Shown here piece by piece: positions 36,791 to 45,773 of a stretch of DNA of 64,000 nucleotides. The DNA comes from Telmatospirillum sp. J64-1 (GTDB lineage Bacteria > Pseudomonadota > Alphaproteobacteria > Rhodospirillales > Magnetospirillaceae). The notes beneath the pieces are model-generated. The model worked only from the letters and a program-made list of their open reading frames with translations. It was not told the origin of the DNA and did no database searches. The translations under genes and the position numbers were made by a program. Location of the stretch: NCBI RefSeq assembly GCF_006980715.1, contig NZ_SBHN01000023.1, forward strand, positions 42,727-106,726, in the 5' to 3' direction. Position 1 is the stretch's first letter, and the number at the start of each line of letters is the position of its first letter.

Positions 36791-36828
36791 TCCGGCCGGG
36801 GCCACGCCCCGCGCCGGAATTTTTTTTA
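36791..36828 (+). terminator. Terminator after msrB
   Basis: TCCGGC...GCCGGA with an inner GGGGC/GCCCC stem is followed by ATTTTTTTT. It ends the redox operon and isolates the downstream sigma-54 promoter. Confidence 0.85.
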
Positions 36829-36862
36829 TTCTTTTTCAATGCCTTTCATCTCTCCAGCCGAG

Positions 36863-36880
36863 TTGGCACGACGAATGCAA
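36863..36880 (+). promoter_or_regulatory. Sigma-54 (-24/-12) promoter of the exported-fibre operon
   Basis: TTGGCACG-ACGA-ATGCAA matches the consensus TGGCACG-N4-TTGCW at every position but one, with the GG and GC dinucleotides at the required spacing. Transcription would start near 36890, leaving a leader of about 118 bases before the start at 37009. The leader holds a perfect palindrome CCCCGGTACCGGGG at 36913-36926. The adjacent gene at 42330 encodes a sigma-54 activator, the class of protein such a promoter requires. Confidence 0.82.
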
Positions 36881-37008
36881 TCATTGGGGCAGCCGGAGCC
36901 GGTGGGTTGATCCCCCGGTACCGGGGACACGGAAGCCCCGACCGGAGAGGACGCCTTTTCGGCAGCCTTGGTATCTGCGTGCAGACGAAATCCTACGGAG
37001 GGAAACAG

Positions 37009-38424
37009 ATGAAAAAGTCGCTTCTGACCGGCGTTGCCGCCGCCGCCCTGATGTTCTCGGCGTCGGCTTGGGCCACGGACATCGATGGCAGCTACAACGA
37101 AGCCGGCACCGGCGCTGGTGACGCGATCGCGGGTATGGGCAATATCGTCGACTCCCAGAACGATAGCAGCACCAACCTGAACCTGTCGGCGAACGACAAT
37201 TCGGTCACCGACTCCTACAATGAAACCAACCTCAACCTGTCGGCGAACGACAACTCGGTCACCGACTCCAACAACGAAACCCATCTGAACCTGTCGGCGA
37301 ACGACAACTCGATCACCGACTCCCACAACGACAACAGCACCAATGTCGCGGTGGCCGTCGACGTGGATGCCACGATCGACAGCAGCGACAACTCGATCAC
37401 CGACTCCCATAACGACAACAGCGACAACTCGATCGCTGACTCCTACAACACCGCTATCAGCGACTCCTTCAACGACAACAGCACCAACACCGCGACCAGC
37501 ACCACGACGACGACCAGCGGCAGCTACAACAACACCTTCAACACGACGGAGCTGACGATGGAAAACACCATCGACATGTCCTCGTCGAACACCGACACCT
37601 CCTTCACGCTGAGCGCCGGTCCGTCGCGTGGCGGCGATGCCACCTCGGGCGAAACCTCGGCCACTCCCACGGCCGCCGTGGATGCCACCAACACCGCCGG
37701 TGCCTTCGACGGTGAAGTCAGCGGCCTGACCGGCGGCACCACCGGCGCTGCCGTTGACGGCGTGGCCGGCGGCGAATCCACCGCCACGGCCGGCGGTTCG
37801 ACCAGCGGGGCTGGCGGTCTGGCCGTTTCCCTGCAGGGCAACCTGGGCCTGTCCGCTGCCGGTGCCGACGCCGATGGCGCCGACGGTGCCGAAGCCAATG
37901 CCGGTGGCGTGGGCGTGACCGTTCCGGTCTCCGTCGCCGTGACCGACGAATCCGGCGGCGGCAACGGCGCTGGTTCCCAGGGCAACGCCAATGTCGACTC
38001 CGCCGCGACCGGCGGCAACGGCGGCACCAACAGCCCGACGGCTGATGCCGATCTGGCTCAGGCCGGTGAATCCCGCGCCAATGCCGGCAACGGCGGCAAC
38101 GCCAACACCACCGCCACGGGCGGCGAAGGCGGCGATGCCAGCGCGATCGCCGAAAGCGGCAACGGTGGCGCGGCCACCGGCAGCCTGACCGGCGCGGGCG
38201 GCAATGCCGAGCAGACCGCCGCGGCCAACCTGGACACCCAGGTCTTCGGCGGCGACGCTTGGGGTGGTTCGGCTGGCAACGTGACCGCCAGCTTCTCGAC
38301 CGGCGCCCTGGGCTCGGTCAGCTTCAATCAGGTCAACGGCCTGACCGCGCTGTCCATGAGCACCGGCATCAACACCCACCAGCTGCAGTCGGTCAACATC
38401 AACGCCCACTCGTCCTTCCGTTAA
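37009..38424 (+). CDS. Exported Asn/Ser/Gly-rich repeat protein, candidate major amyloid fibre subunit
   Basis: A 471-aa secreted protein with a clear signal peptide (residues 1-22, cleavage after SASAWA). Residues 56-109 are three 18-residue repeats of the type NLNLSANDNSVTDSYNET, followed by degenerate DNSITDSHND units to about 160, a Thr-rich stretch and a Gly/Ala/Asn-rich region (210-420). No cysteine is present after the signal. Low complexity, Asn/Ser repeats and lack of hydrophobic core fit an amyloid or fibre protein. I do not recognise a sequence family. GGAGGG is 7 bases before the ATG. It is the first gene behind the sigma-54 promoter. Confidence 0.75.
   Translation: MKKSLLTGVAAAALMFSASAWATDIDGSYNEAGTGAGDAIAGMGNIVDSQNDSSTNLNLSANDNSVTDSYNETNLNLSANDNSVTDSNNETHLNLSANDNSITDSHNDNSTNVAVAVDVDATIDSSDNSITDSHNDNSDNSIADSYNTAISDSFNDNSTNTATSTTTTTSGSYNNTFNTTELTMENTIDMSSSNTDTSFTLSAGPSRGGDATSGETSATPTAAVDATNTAGAFDGEVSGLTGGTTGAAVDGVAGGESTATAGGSTSGAGGLAVSLQGNLGLSAAGADADGADGAEANAGGVGVTVPVSVAVTDESGGGNGAGSQGNANVDSAATGGNGGTNSPTADADLAQAGESRANAGNGGNANTTATGGEGGDASAIAESGNGGAATGSLTGAGGNAEQTAAANLDTQVFGGDAWGGSAGNVTASFSTGALGSVSFNQVNGLTALSMSTGINTHQLQSVNINAHSSFR
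37174..37335 (+). repeat. Three tandem 54-base coding repeats
   Basis: The units encode residues 56-73, 74-91 and 92-109 of the putative fibre subunit. The first two units are identical over 15 of 18 encoded residues or more, and the third starts H instead of N and ends in N. The core is NLSANDNSVTDS. Such short in-frame repeats typically expand or contract in fibre genes. Confidence 0.85.
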
Positions 38425-38434
38425 GGACGAAGAC

Positions 38435-38463
38435 CGGCCGGCGGGAATTCCTCCCGCCGGCCG
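38435..38463 (+). promoter_or_regulatory. Strong hairpin between first and second gene of the operon
   Basis: CGGCCGGCGGGA pairs perfectly with TCCCGCCGGCCG across a 5-base loop. No T tract follows, so it is unlikely to be a full terminator. A stable hairpin directly behind a highly expressed first gene could protect its mRNA from 3' decay and reduce expression of the downstream genes. Confidence 0.65.
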
Positions 38464-38495
38464 TGTCGCGTTGTGCGCATGTGATGGAGAGAGCA

Positions 38496-38855
38496 ATGAC
38501 TGTACGGATTGCCACTGTGGCCGCCTGTGCCCTCTTCCTGGCCGCTCCGGCCTGGGCGGGGGAACTGGATGCCCTCGCAGGCTGGCAGGAAATGCCGGGA
38601 GAAGAACTGGCCAGCGCCGCCGGCCGCTACGACAACTTCGAGATCAACACCAACGTCACCCAGAACAACAACACCAATATCGACAGCGCCAACAACAACA
38701 ACACCATCGGCCTCGGCAACGGCGCGAGCATGAACAACGGCGCCATCGGCAATGTCGGCATGTCCCATAACAGCGGTGTCCTGACCGTGATGCAGAACAC
38801 CGGGAACCTGGTGAACATGAACCATGCCATGAGCGTGAACGTCTATTTGCAATAG
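38496..38855 (+). CDS. Small exported Asn-rich protein, candidate fibre minor subunit
   Basis: A 119-aa protein with a signal peptide (cleavage after AAPAWA, residue 21). The mature part is Asn-rich (TNVTQNNNTNIDSANNNNTI) with alternating hydrophobics at the C-terminus (VLTVMQNTGNLVNMNHAMSV). Residues 33-44, MPGEELASAAGR, resemble a double-glycine leader (M-12, E-8, L-7, A-4, G-2) but have Arg where the last Gly should be. GGAGAGAG precedes the ATG. It lies between the large fibre candidate and the C39 protease. Confidence 0.7.
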   Translation: MTVRIATVAACALFLAAPAWAGELDALAGWQEMPGEELASAAGRYDNFEINTNVTQNNNTNIDSANNNNTIGLGNGASMNNGAIGNVGMSHNSGVLTVMQNTGNLVNMNHAMSVNVYLQ

Positions 38856-38882
38856 CCGTCACGCCCGGACGGGAGAGACGCG

Positions 38883-39629
38883 ATGCCCCGCAAAACCCCG
38901 CTGTCCCACAAGACTCCGTTGATCGCCGCCGCCTTGGCTGTCTGCCTTTACGGCGGCAGCGCCGTTTCTGCCGCGGCCGGAGAAGTACGGGCCCATGTCG
39001 CCGGAGCCAGTTTCTCGATGCCGGTGATCAGCATGAAGGAAGCCCGTTTCAAGCGAGTGGTGCAGCAGGAATACGACTTTTCCTGCGGCTCGGCCGCCAT
39101 CGCCACGCTGTTGACCTATCATTACGGCCGTCCCACGCCCGAGAAGGAAGTCTTCAAGGCCATGTGGGAGAACGGCGACCAGCAGGCCATCCGCAAGCAC
39201 GGTTTTTCGCTGCTGGACATGAAAGCCTATCTCGCGACCCACGGATTGCGCTCCGACGGGTTCCGGGTACCGCTGGACAAGCTGATCGAAGTCGGCGTTC
39301 CCGCCGTCACCCTGATCGACACCAAGGGCTATCGCCACTTCGTGGTGATCAAGGGCATCCGCGACGGGCGCATCCTCATCGGTGATCCCGCCCTGGGCGT
39401 GAAGACTATGGGGCGGGAGGATTTCGAGAAGATCTGGAGCGGCGTGCTTTTCGTGATCCGTGACGAAACGCCGGTGGGCCAGGCCAGCTTCAATCAGGTC
39501 GAGGAATGGGGGTTGCAGCCATCTTCTCCGCTGGAGACCGGGTTCCAACGGCGAGGGCTGGGGTCAGCCACCCTGCCCTTGCATCACCTTACCTTGCCCT
39601 TGCGCAGCGGTAGCATCGGCGGCTTCTAG
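38883..39629 (+). CDS. Periplasmic C39-family cysteine protease (FapD-like)
   Basis: A 248-aa protein with a hydrophobic signal at 12-32. The peptidase C39 core shows Gln62, the nucleophile Cys68 (YDFSCGSAAIATLLTYHYG), His152 (GYRHFVVIKG) and Asp168 (GDPALG), so the catalytic set is complete. C39 domains usually sit on ABC exporters and cleave double-glycine leaders in the cytosol; here the domain stands alone and exported. Stand-alone exported C39 proteases are known as FapD in Pseudomonas fap operons. The GGGAGAGACG site precedes the ATG. Confidence 0.88.
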   Translation: MPRKTPLSHKTPLIAAALAVCLYGGSAVSAAAGEVRAHVAGASFSMPVISMKEARFKRVVQQEYDFSCGSAAIATLLTYHYGRPTPEKEVFKAMWENGDQQAIRKHGFSLLDMKAYLATHGLRSDGFRVPLDKLIEVGVPAVTLIDTKGYRHFVVIKGIRDGRILIGDPALGVKTMGREDFEKIWSGVLFVIRDETPVGQASFNQVEEWGLQPSSPLETGFQRRGLGSATLPLHHLTLPLRSGSIGGF

Positions 39630-39676
39630 GAGCCGCCTGATCTGTTTTCCGGCGCGGAAACGGAGAGACTCCACGA

Positions 39677-40330
39677 ATGAACGACAACAACAATATCCAA
39701 CCCAGATCGCATCCTGCACGCAACCGCCTTGCCGTCGCGGCCATCGCCGGCAGCCTGGCCCTGGCCGGGTTCTCCGCCGGTGCCGCCGCCCTGGAAGGGC
39801 CGGCGACCTTCGCCGAATTCTCGCCCCTGGGCGCGGAAGAGATGAACGAGCTGCGCGGCGGTATGAGCTTCGGCAACCTGACCTTCAACTTCGCCGTCGA
39901 CATCCGCACCACCGTCGAGACCGCAACCGGCGATATCGGCCTGACCACCCGCCTGACCCTCGATCAGATGGGCAATATCCAGGACGTGGTCAGCGACGTG
40001 GTGAAGAACGGCATGGACGGCATCACCTTCACCACGCCCAACGGAACCGGCACGGATATCGGCCTCGTCGTCGGCCCGGACGGCGCCGTGCCCGATGCCG
40101 CGGCCCTGGCCGAGGCCATCACCGCCGAGGCGACCCGGGTATTGCACCAGATCTCCTCCAACTCGGTCGGCGTCGTCATCAGCAACAATCTCAACGACGT
40201 GACCGTCAACAACGCCACCGACTTCCACATCACGGCACCCGGCTTCAACAACGCCGTGACGCATTTCAACAGCGTCGCCAATGCCGCCCGCGTCGCACGC
40301 GAAGCGGCCCGGCTCGGCCATCGCTACTGA
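39677..40330 (+). CDS. Exported protein with double-glycine-type processing site
   Basis: A 217-aa protein with an N-terminal signal (hydrophobic LAVAAIAGSLALAGFSAGAA, cleavage near residue 38). The next stretch, LGAEEMNELRGG (51-62), matches the double-glycine leader signature exactly: L-12, E-8, M-7, L-4, G-2, G-1. The remainder has alternating polar/hydrophobic segments (FNFAVDIRTTVETATG) and Asn-rich patches near 165-200. It is unlike known families I recognise. The C39 protease upstream is the obvious processing enzyme. In Fap systems the equivalent position is held by FapE. Confidence 0.72.
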   Translation: MNDNNNIQPRSHPARNRLAVAAIAGSLALAGFSAGAAALEGPATFAEFSPLGAEEMNELRGGMSFGNLTFNFAVDIRTTVETATGDIGLTTRLTLDQMGNIQDVVSDVVKNGMDGITFTTPNGTGTDIGLVVGPDGAVPDAAALAEAITAEATRVLHQISSNSVGVVISNNLNDVTVNNATDFHITAPGFNNAVTHFNSVANAARVAREAARLGHRY

Positions 40331-40363
40331 CAGCCTGATCCGCCCTCCGGCGGGCTGGCGGAC

Positions 40364-40394
40364 AAAGGCCCGGACGGAAACGTCCGGGCCTTTT
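40364..40394 (+). terminator. Terminator of the exported-fibre operon
   Basis: AAAGGCCCGGACG and CGTCCGGGCCTTT form a 13-bp stem with a GAAA loop, and the T-rich tail is TTTTG. It lies 34 bases after the stop of the last gene. Confidence 0.9.
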
Positions 40395-40426
40395 GTCCGT
40401 CCGGCCGGACCATCCGCCCCCGGCCA

Positions 40427-40460
40427 TAAAAAGAACCCGGCCCCCTTGCGGGGACCGGGT
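40427..40460 (-). terminator. Terminator of the converging barrel gene
   Basis: On the minus strand, ACCCGG...CCGGGT with an inner CCCC/GGGG stem is followed by TCTTTTTATGG. It is 20 bases after the stop codon of the outer-membrane protein gene. Confidence 0.85.
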
Positions 40461-40479
40461 GATGCCGGGAGGCAGGCGG

Positions 40480-41847
40480 TCAGAAGCTGAAAGGCGTGCG
40501 CAGGATCATCCGCATGTCCGGCGCATCCTCGGTCAAGCCGGCGCCGACGCTGAAATTGATGCCGAAATCGTCCCGCAGCTGGTAGTTCACGCCGAAGGTC
40601 AGCGCGCCCACATGCAGGGTTTCGGTGGAGTATTTCACGCCGTCGATCCGCGTGTCGGTGGGATAGATGTAGTCGTAGGAATAGCTGAGCGAGAAGGAAG
40701 TGCGCTCGTTCATCGCCAGGCCCATGCCGACGCTGAAGCGGATCGAATCGCCGGGATCGACACGCTCGACCAGCGCGCCGCCGATCGACTTGTTAATGTC
40801 GCGGGCGATGTTCCACATATAGCCGATATTCCCGAAGAACACGACCGGGTCGCTGGGCATCAGGAAGGTGACGCTGGGCTCGATCCCCCAGAAGCCCGAA
40901 CCGGTCGGCAATTCGGTTTCCAGCCCGGCCGTCGGGCCGCTGGTGGTGCGCGAGACGTCATAGGGGCCGCGGCCGCTGTCGCTCTTGACGCGCAGATTGG
41001 CGATCAGCACCGGCTCGCCGGGACGGGCCTCGTTCAGCTGGTAATGCAGCGCCGCCTCGATATCGCCCAGGTCGTGGCTGCTGATATCGGTGGTGGCCGT
41101 CGTCGTCTCGGTGGCGAGAATGGTATTGGTGGTGCGGTCCGAGCGGTAGACATAGGGGATGCGGATTTCCCCTTCCAGGCGGTTCATGATCCCCGTGCGG
41201 ACGCCCAGGGTCGCCGTCACGGTCTCGCGCCGGGCCTGCGTCGCCTCGAAGGCACCGATCAGAACCGTATCGAGCACGGCGGCGCCGCCGACGACGAAAC
41301 GGTTGGACGAGGTATGGCTGAATTCCAGGGACGGCTCGATGACGAAACGGCCGGGCGGCGTCAGCACATTCGTCCCGCGCGGCGCATCCACGCTCCCCTG
41401 GGTCTGCGGCTGGGATTGCTGCTGGGGCTGCGGTTGCGGCTGGGGCTGGGGTTGCTGCTGCATGGTCTGGGCCGGAGCGGGAGCCTGAACCGTCTGTATC
41501 CGCGCCGCGCCACCGGCCTGGGCGAGCGGAACCGCCGCAGGCCGAGGTCCGGCGAAAGTGCCGATCTGATATCCCGGCCCGCCCAGTCCGGCCTCGATCA
41601 AGGCCATCTTCTGGCGCTGCGCCTCCAGTTCCTGGCTCTGGCGGTCCATCTCACCCTGCTGATACGCCGCCAGGGCCTTCAAGGCCTCCATATCGCGCTT
41701 GAGTTGTTCGATATCCTTGTCCGCCTGGTTTTGCTGCACGGCAATCGGAGGAGCCGGCTCAATCTCTCCAGCCCCAGCTCCACCGGCCGCTGCAAGCCCG
41801 CCAGTCAGGGCGAGCACGGCGGCGGATGTCATTAATCTCGGCTTCAT
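40480..41847 (-). CDS. Outer-membrane beta-barrel with N-terminal coiled coil (FapF-like pore)
   Basis: A 455-aa exported protein. A signal peptide (1-26) is followed by a coiled coil at about 38-86 (KDIEQLKRDMEALKALAAYQ), a Pro/Gln linker near 125-150 and then about 300 residues of amphipathic beta-strands ending in SF, the usual barrel C-terminal Phe. Strand-like pieces include FSLSYSYDYIYP and FGVNYQLRDDFGINFSVGAG. This order matches FapF, a trimeric amyloid secretion pore. ATG 41847 has GAGG 5 bases upstream. The gene converges on the fibre operon. Confidence 0.82.
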   Translation of the reverse strand: MKPRLMTSAAVLALTGGLAAAGGAGAGEIEPAPPIAVQQNQADKDIEQLKRDMEALKALAAYQQGEMDRQSQELEAQRQKMALIEAGLGGPGYQIGTFAGPRPAAVPLAQAGGAARIQTVQAPAPAQTMQQQPQPQPQPQPQQQSQPQTQGSVDAPRGTNVLTPPGRFVIEPSLEFSHTSSNRFVVGGAAVLDTVLIGAFEATQARRETVTATLGVRTGIMNRLEGEIRIPYVYRSDRTTNTILATETTTATTDISSHDLGDIEAALHYQLNEARPGEPVLIANLRVKSDSGRGPYDVSRTTSGPTAGLETELPTGSGFWGIEPSVTFLMPSDPVVFFGNIGYMWNIARDINKSIGGALVERVDPGDSIRFSVGMGLAMNERTSFSLSYSYDYIYPTDTRIDGVKYSTETLHVGALTFGVNYQLRDDFGINFSVGAGLTEDAPDMRMILRTPFSF

Positions 41848-42329
41848 GGACACCTCGGGTAGTGAGATCGGGCTATGGCGCGGGGCGGCCTGCACAAAGT
41901 AAAGCCCACACACGCACCGTAATTCTGCGTGGTCCTGGAAATAAAACTTCAAGGCGACGCCTGTGAGCGAATATACGAGCGATGCCGCAGCGCCTCCATC
42001 CCACCCGCCCGGATGCTCCTCCTCTTCACCATCCACGCCGGGAACATGGACAAAGGGATGAAACGACGTACCAAAAGGAGCGATTCGGATGGGGAGAACA
42101 GAGAGCGGAGCCTACGCAACCGGGCTAGGAAGGGGGCGTCTCTCCCCCAATTCTCCACCCATAGGGGGTCAACCCACCTGACGGTTGACCCAGGCGGAGG
42201 AGCCTAGGGCCAGGGTAGTAAGCTGTCTGCACCGTGGCTGCCCATCCCCACGCGACGTATAACAATATCCGTTCGCGTGCCCCTGACGTCAGCGCAAACG
42301 GCGTTTTCTCCCCATTACTGCGAGACGCA
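41848..42329. other. Divergent control region between barrel gene and sigma-54 activator
   Basis: These 482 bases have no convincing gene. They hold two dyads: GGGTCAACC-N8-GGTTGACCC at 42166-42191 (perfect 9-base arms) and the palindrome CTGACGTCAG at 42283-42292. They are plausible operators. I found no good -24/-12 element for the barrel gene. Confidence 0.55.
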
Positions 42330-43475
<1,146 letters not shown>

Positions 43476-43616
43476 CGGCCCCCACCTTGTCCGGCGGCGT
43501 TCCGGCTTCCGCCATCCCGGAAACGCCCCGGACAAGGAAAGGCTGGACGAAGTTGCGGCGAACGAAGAAATATCTTAAAATTTTTATGGTTATTTCTTCG
43601 GACGGGACCGCAAGCC

Positions 43617-44006
43617 ATGAAGATCGCCGTCGCCGTGGGGGCCGACTGGAACAGAACCGCAGGCCATGCCGGTCAATGCCGCCGCTGGCTGGTCTTCCTT
43701 GCGCAGCCCGACTCCCCGCCGACGGAAGCGACCCGCGTCGAACTGCCCAAGGAACTGGTCTTCCATCACTTCAAGGACGACCGTCCCCACCCCCTGGGCG
43801 ACGTCGCCGTGGTCATCGCTGCCAGTGCCGGCGAAAGCTTCAAGCGGCGTATGGAAAAGCGCGGCATCGAAGCCGCCCTGACCGCCGAGTCCGATCCCGC
43901 CAAGGCTGCCGCCGACTGGCTCGCCCACCGCCTCGCCCCGCCCAAACCGCGTCCGGTGGGGGAATTGCTGTGCAAGGTCAGGGACCTGTTCTCGGACCAC
44001 CGCTGA
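43617..44006 (+). CDS. NifX/NifB-associated (dinitrogenase cofactor biosynthesis) domain protein
   Basis: A 129-aa protein beginning MKIAVAVGADWNRTAGHAGQ with the Rossmann-like pattern of the NifX/NafY/VnfX fold, and including GDVAVVIAASAGESFKRRM. Members carry FeMo-cofactor precursors, but many stand-alone relatives occur outside nif clusters. No other nif gene is in the window, so it could serve another cofactor. It stands alone, 141 bases after the activator gene. Confidence 0.78.
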   Translation: MKIAVAVGADWNRTAGHAGQCRRWLVFLAQPDSPPTEATRVELPKELVFHHFKDDRPHPLGDVAVVIAASAGESFKRRMEKRGIEAALTAESDPAKAAADWLAHRLAPPKPRPVGELLCKVRDLFSDHR

Positions 44007-44019
44007 GAACCGGCCCCTC

Positions 44020-44069
44020 GTTCATCCTTCGAGACGGCCCTTTCGGGCCTCCTCAGGATGAAGGCGAGG
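44020..44069. repeat. Interspersed inverted repeat (CTTCGAGACGGC family), single copy
   Basis: ATCCTTCGAGACGGCCCTTT is followed by CGGGCCTCCTCAGGAT, so arms of the same hairpin face each other. It relates to the copies near 10837 and 60054. It lies between a plus-strand and a minus-strand gene, where it could terminate both. Confidence 0.65.
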
Positions 44070-44139
44070 CGAACCATAAAGAGGTTCCAAGGGCCCGAGG
44101 CCCTTGGCGAGTGCAGGGCGGCGCCCTGCGTTCTTCCCC

Positions 44140-45729
44140 CTAATGCTGCTCGCGCGTGGCCGAGAAGCGGATTTCCGGGAAATCCTGCTGGGCGCGGCCG
44201 AGCTGCCAGGAATTGCGGGCCAGATAGACCAGGGCGCCGTCGCGGTCCTCGGCCATGTTGCTGCTGTTGGCTTCCTGGAATTTCTTCAGCATGGCCTTGT
44301 CCTCGCAATCGACCCAGCGGGCCGTCTCGAAGGGCGCTTCCTCGAAACCGGCCTTGATGTTGTATTCGGTCTCGATCCGGGTGCTCAGCACTTCGAATTG
44401 CAGATAGCCGACCACGCCGACGATCCAGGCCGAACCGGCCAGCGGCTTGAAGACCTGGCTGACGCCTTCCTCGGCCAGATCCTCCAGCGCGCGGCGCAGC
44501 TGCTTGGCACGCATGGGATCGTCCAGGCGCACGCGGCGCAGGACTTCCGGGGCGAAGCTGGGGATGCCGGTGACCTGCAGATCCTCGCCTTCGGTCAGGG
44601 TGTCGCCGATACGCAGGTTGCCGTGGTTGGGAATGCCGATGATGTCGCCGGGGAAGGCTTCCTCGGCCAGTTCGCGGTCGCGGGCCAGAAAGAACATCGG
44701 GTTGTAGACGGCGATCGCCTTGCCCGAACGGACATGCTTGAGCTTCATGCCGCGCTTGAAGCGGCCCGAGCACAGCCGCACGAAGGCCACGCGGTCGCGG
44801 TGGTTGGGGTCCATGTTGGCCTGGACCTTGAACACGAAGCCGGTGACTTTCTCTTCTTCCGGCGCGATCTCGCGCGGCTGGGCGCTCTGCGGCTGGGGCG
44901 GGGGCGCGTATTGGGCCAGGCCGCCCAGCAATTCGCGCACGCCAAAGGTCTTCAGCGCGCTGCCGAAGAAGACGGGCGTCAGATGACCGGCCCGATAGGA
45001 TTCGAGGTCGAAGGGTGGACAGGCGGCACGGGCCAATTCCACTTCCTCGCGCAGCTTCTCCGCATTGGCCGCGCCCACCACCTCGTCCAGCCGCGCATCC
45101 TCCAGCGACACGTCCACCGTCTCGGTGACGATATGGTCGCCCCGGCCCGGATCGAACAGCAGCACCCGGTCGTTGACCAGGTCGTAGCAGCCCTTCAGGT
45201 CGCGGCCCATGCCGATGGGCCAGGTCAGCGGCGTGACGTCCAGCGCCAGGGTCTTCTCGATCTCGTCCAGCAGCTCGAACGGCTCCAGGCCCTCGCGGTC
45301 CACCTTGTTGACGAAAGTGATGATCGGCACGTCGCGCATGCGGCAGACTTCGAACAGCTTGCGCGTCTGCGTCTCGATGCCCTTCGCCGCATCCAGCACC
45401 ATGACCGCCGAGTCCACCGCCGTCAGGGTACGGTAGGTATCCTCGCTGAAGTCTTCGTGGCCGGGGGTGTCGAGCAGGTTGAAGGTCAGCCCCTCATGCT
45501 CGAAGGTCATCACCGAGGCGGTGACGGAGATGCCGCGCTCGCGTTCGATCTTCATCCAGTCCGAGCGGGTACGGCGCTGCTCGCCGCGCGCACGCACGGC
45601 CCCGGCCGCCTGGATGGCGCCGCCGAACATCAGAAGCTTTTCGGTCAGCGTCGTCTTACCGGCGTCAGGATGCGAGATGATGGCGAAGGTACGCCGCGTG
45701 GAAACGATGTCGGAGAGTGTGTCAGTCAT
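44140..45729 (-). CDS. prfC: Peptide chain release factor 3
   Basis: A 529-aa translational GTPase that removes RF1/RF2 from the ribosome; the length matches E. coli RF3. It begins with FAIISHPDAGKTTLTEKLL (G1) and has DTPGHEDFSEDTYRTL (G3) and FVNKVDREGLEP (G4). I chose the ATG at 45729 because the family starts there; an upstream frame to 45921 lies across the next gene. The gene is a stand-alone housekeeping unit. Confidence 0.96.
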   Translation of the reverse strand: MTDTLSDIVSTRRTFAIISHPDAGKTTLTEKLLMFGGAIQAAGAVRARGEQRRTRSDWMKIERERGISVTASVMTFEHEGLTFNLLDTPGHEDFSEDTYRTLTAVDSAVMVLDAAKGIETQTRKLFEVCRMRDVPIITFVNKVDREGLEPFELLDEIEKTLALDVTPLTWPIGMGRDLKGCYDLVNDRVLLFDPGRGDHIVTETVDVSLEDARLDEVVGAANAEKLREEVELARAACPPFDLESYRAGHLTPVFFGSALKTFGVRELLGGLAQYAPPPQPQSAQPREIAPEEEKVTGFVFKVQANMDPNHRDRVAFVRLCSGRFKRGMKLKHVRSGKAIAVYNPMFFLARDRELAEEAFPGDIIGIPNHGNLRIGDTLTEGEDLQVTGIPSFAPEVLRRVRLDDPMRAKQLRRALEDLAEEGVSQVFKPLAGSAWIVGVVGYLQFEVLSTRIETEYNIKAGFEEAPFETARWVDCEDKAMLKKFQEANSSNMAEDRDGALVYLARNSWQLGRAQQDFPEIRFSATREQH

Positions 45730-45773
45730 GCCGCGTGTTTTCCGGGCTGGCCCTGAGAAAATCAAGAATTCTT

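Noticed and set aside
37009..38424. Reading the 37009 protein as curlin (CsgA) or as an RTX or adhesin protein
   Set aside because: The N-x5-Q curlin spacing and the RTX GGxGxDxxx nonapeptide are absent, and no csg or type I secretion genes are adjacent.
41400..41465. CTG-rich microsatellite-like run
   Set aside because: It encodes the Pro/Gln linker of the barrel protein and needs no separate explanation.
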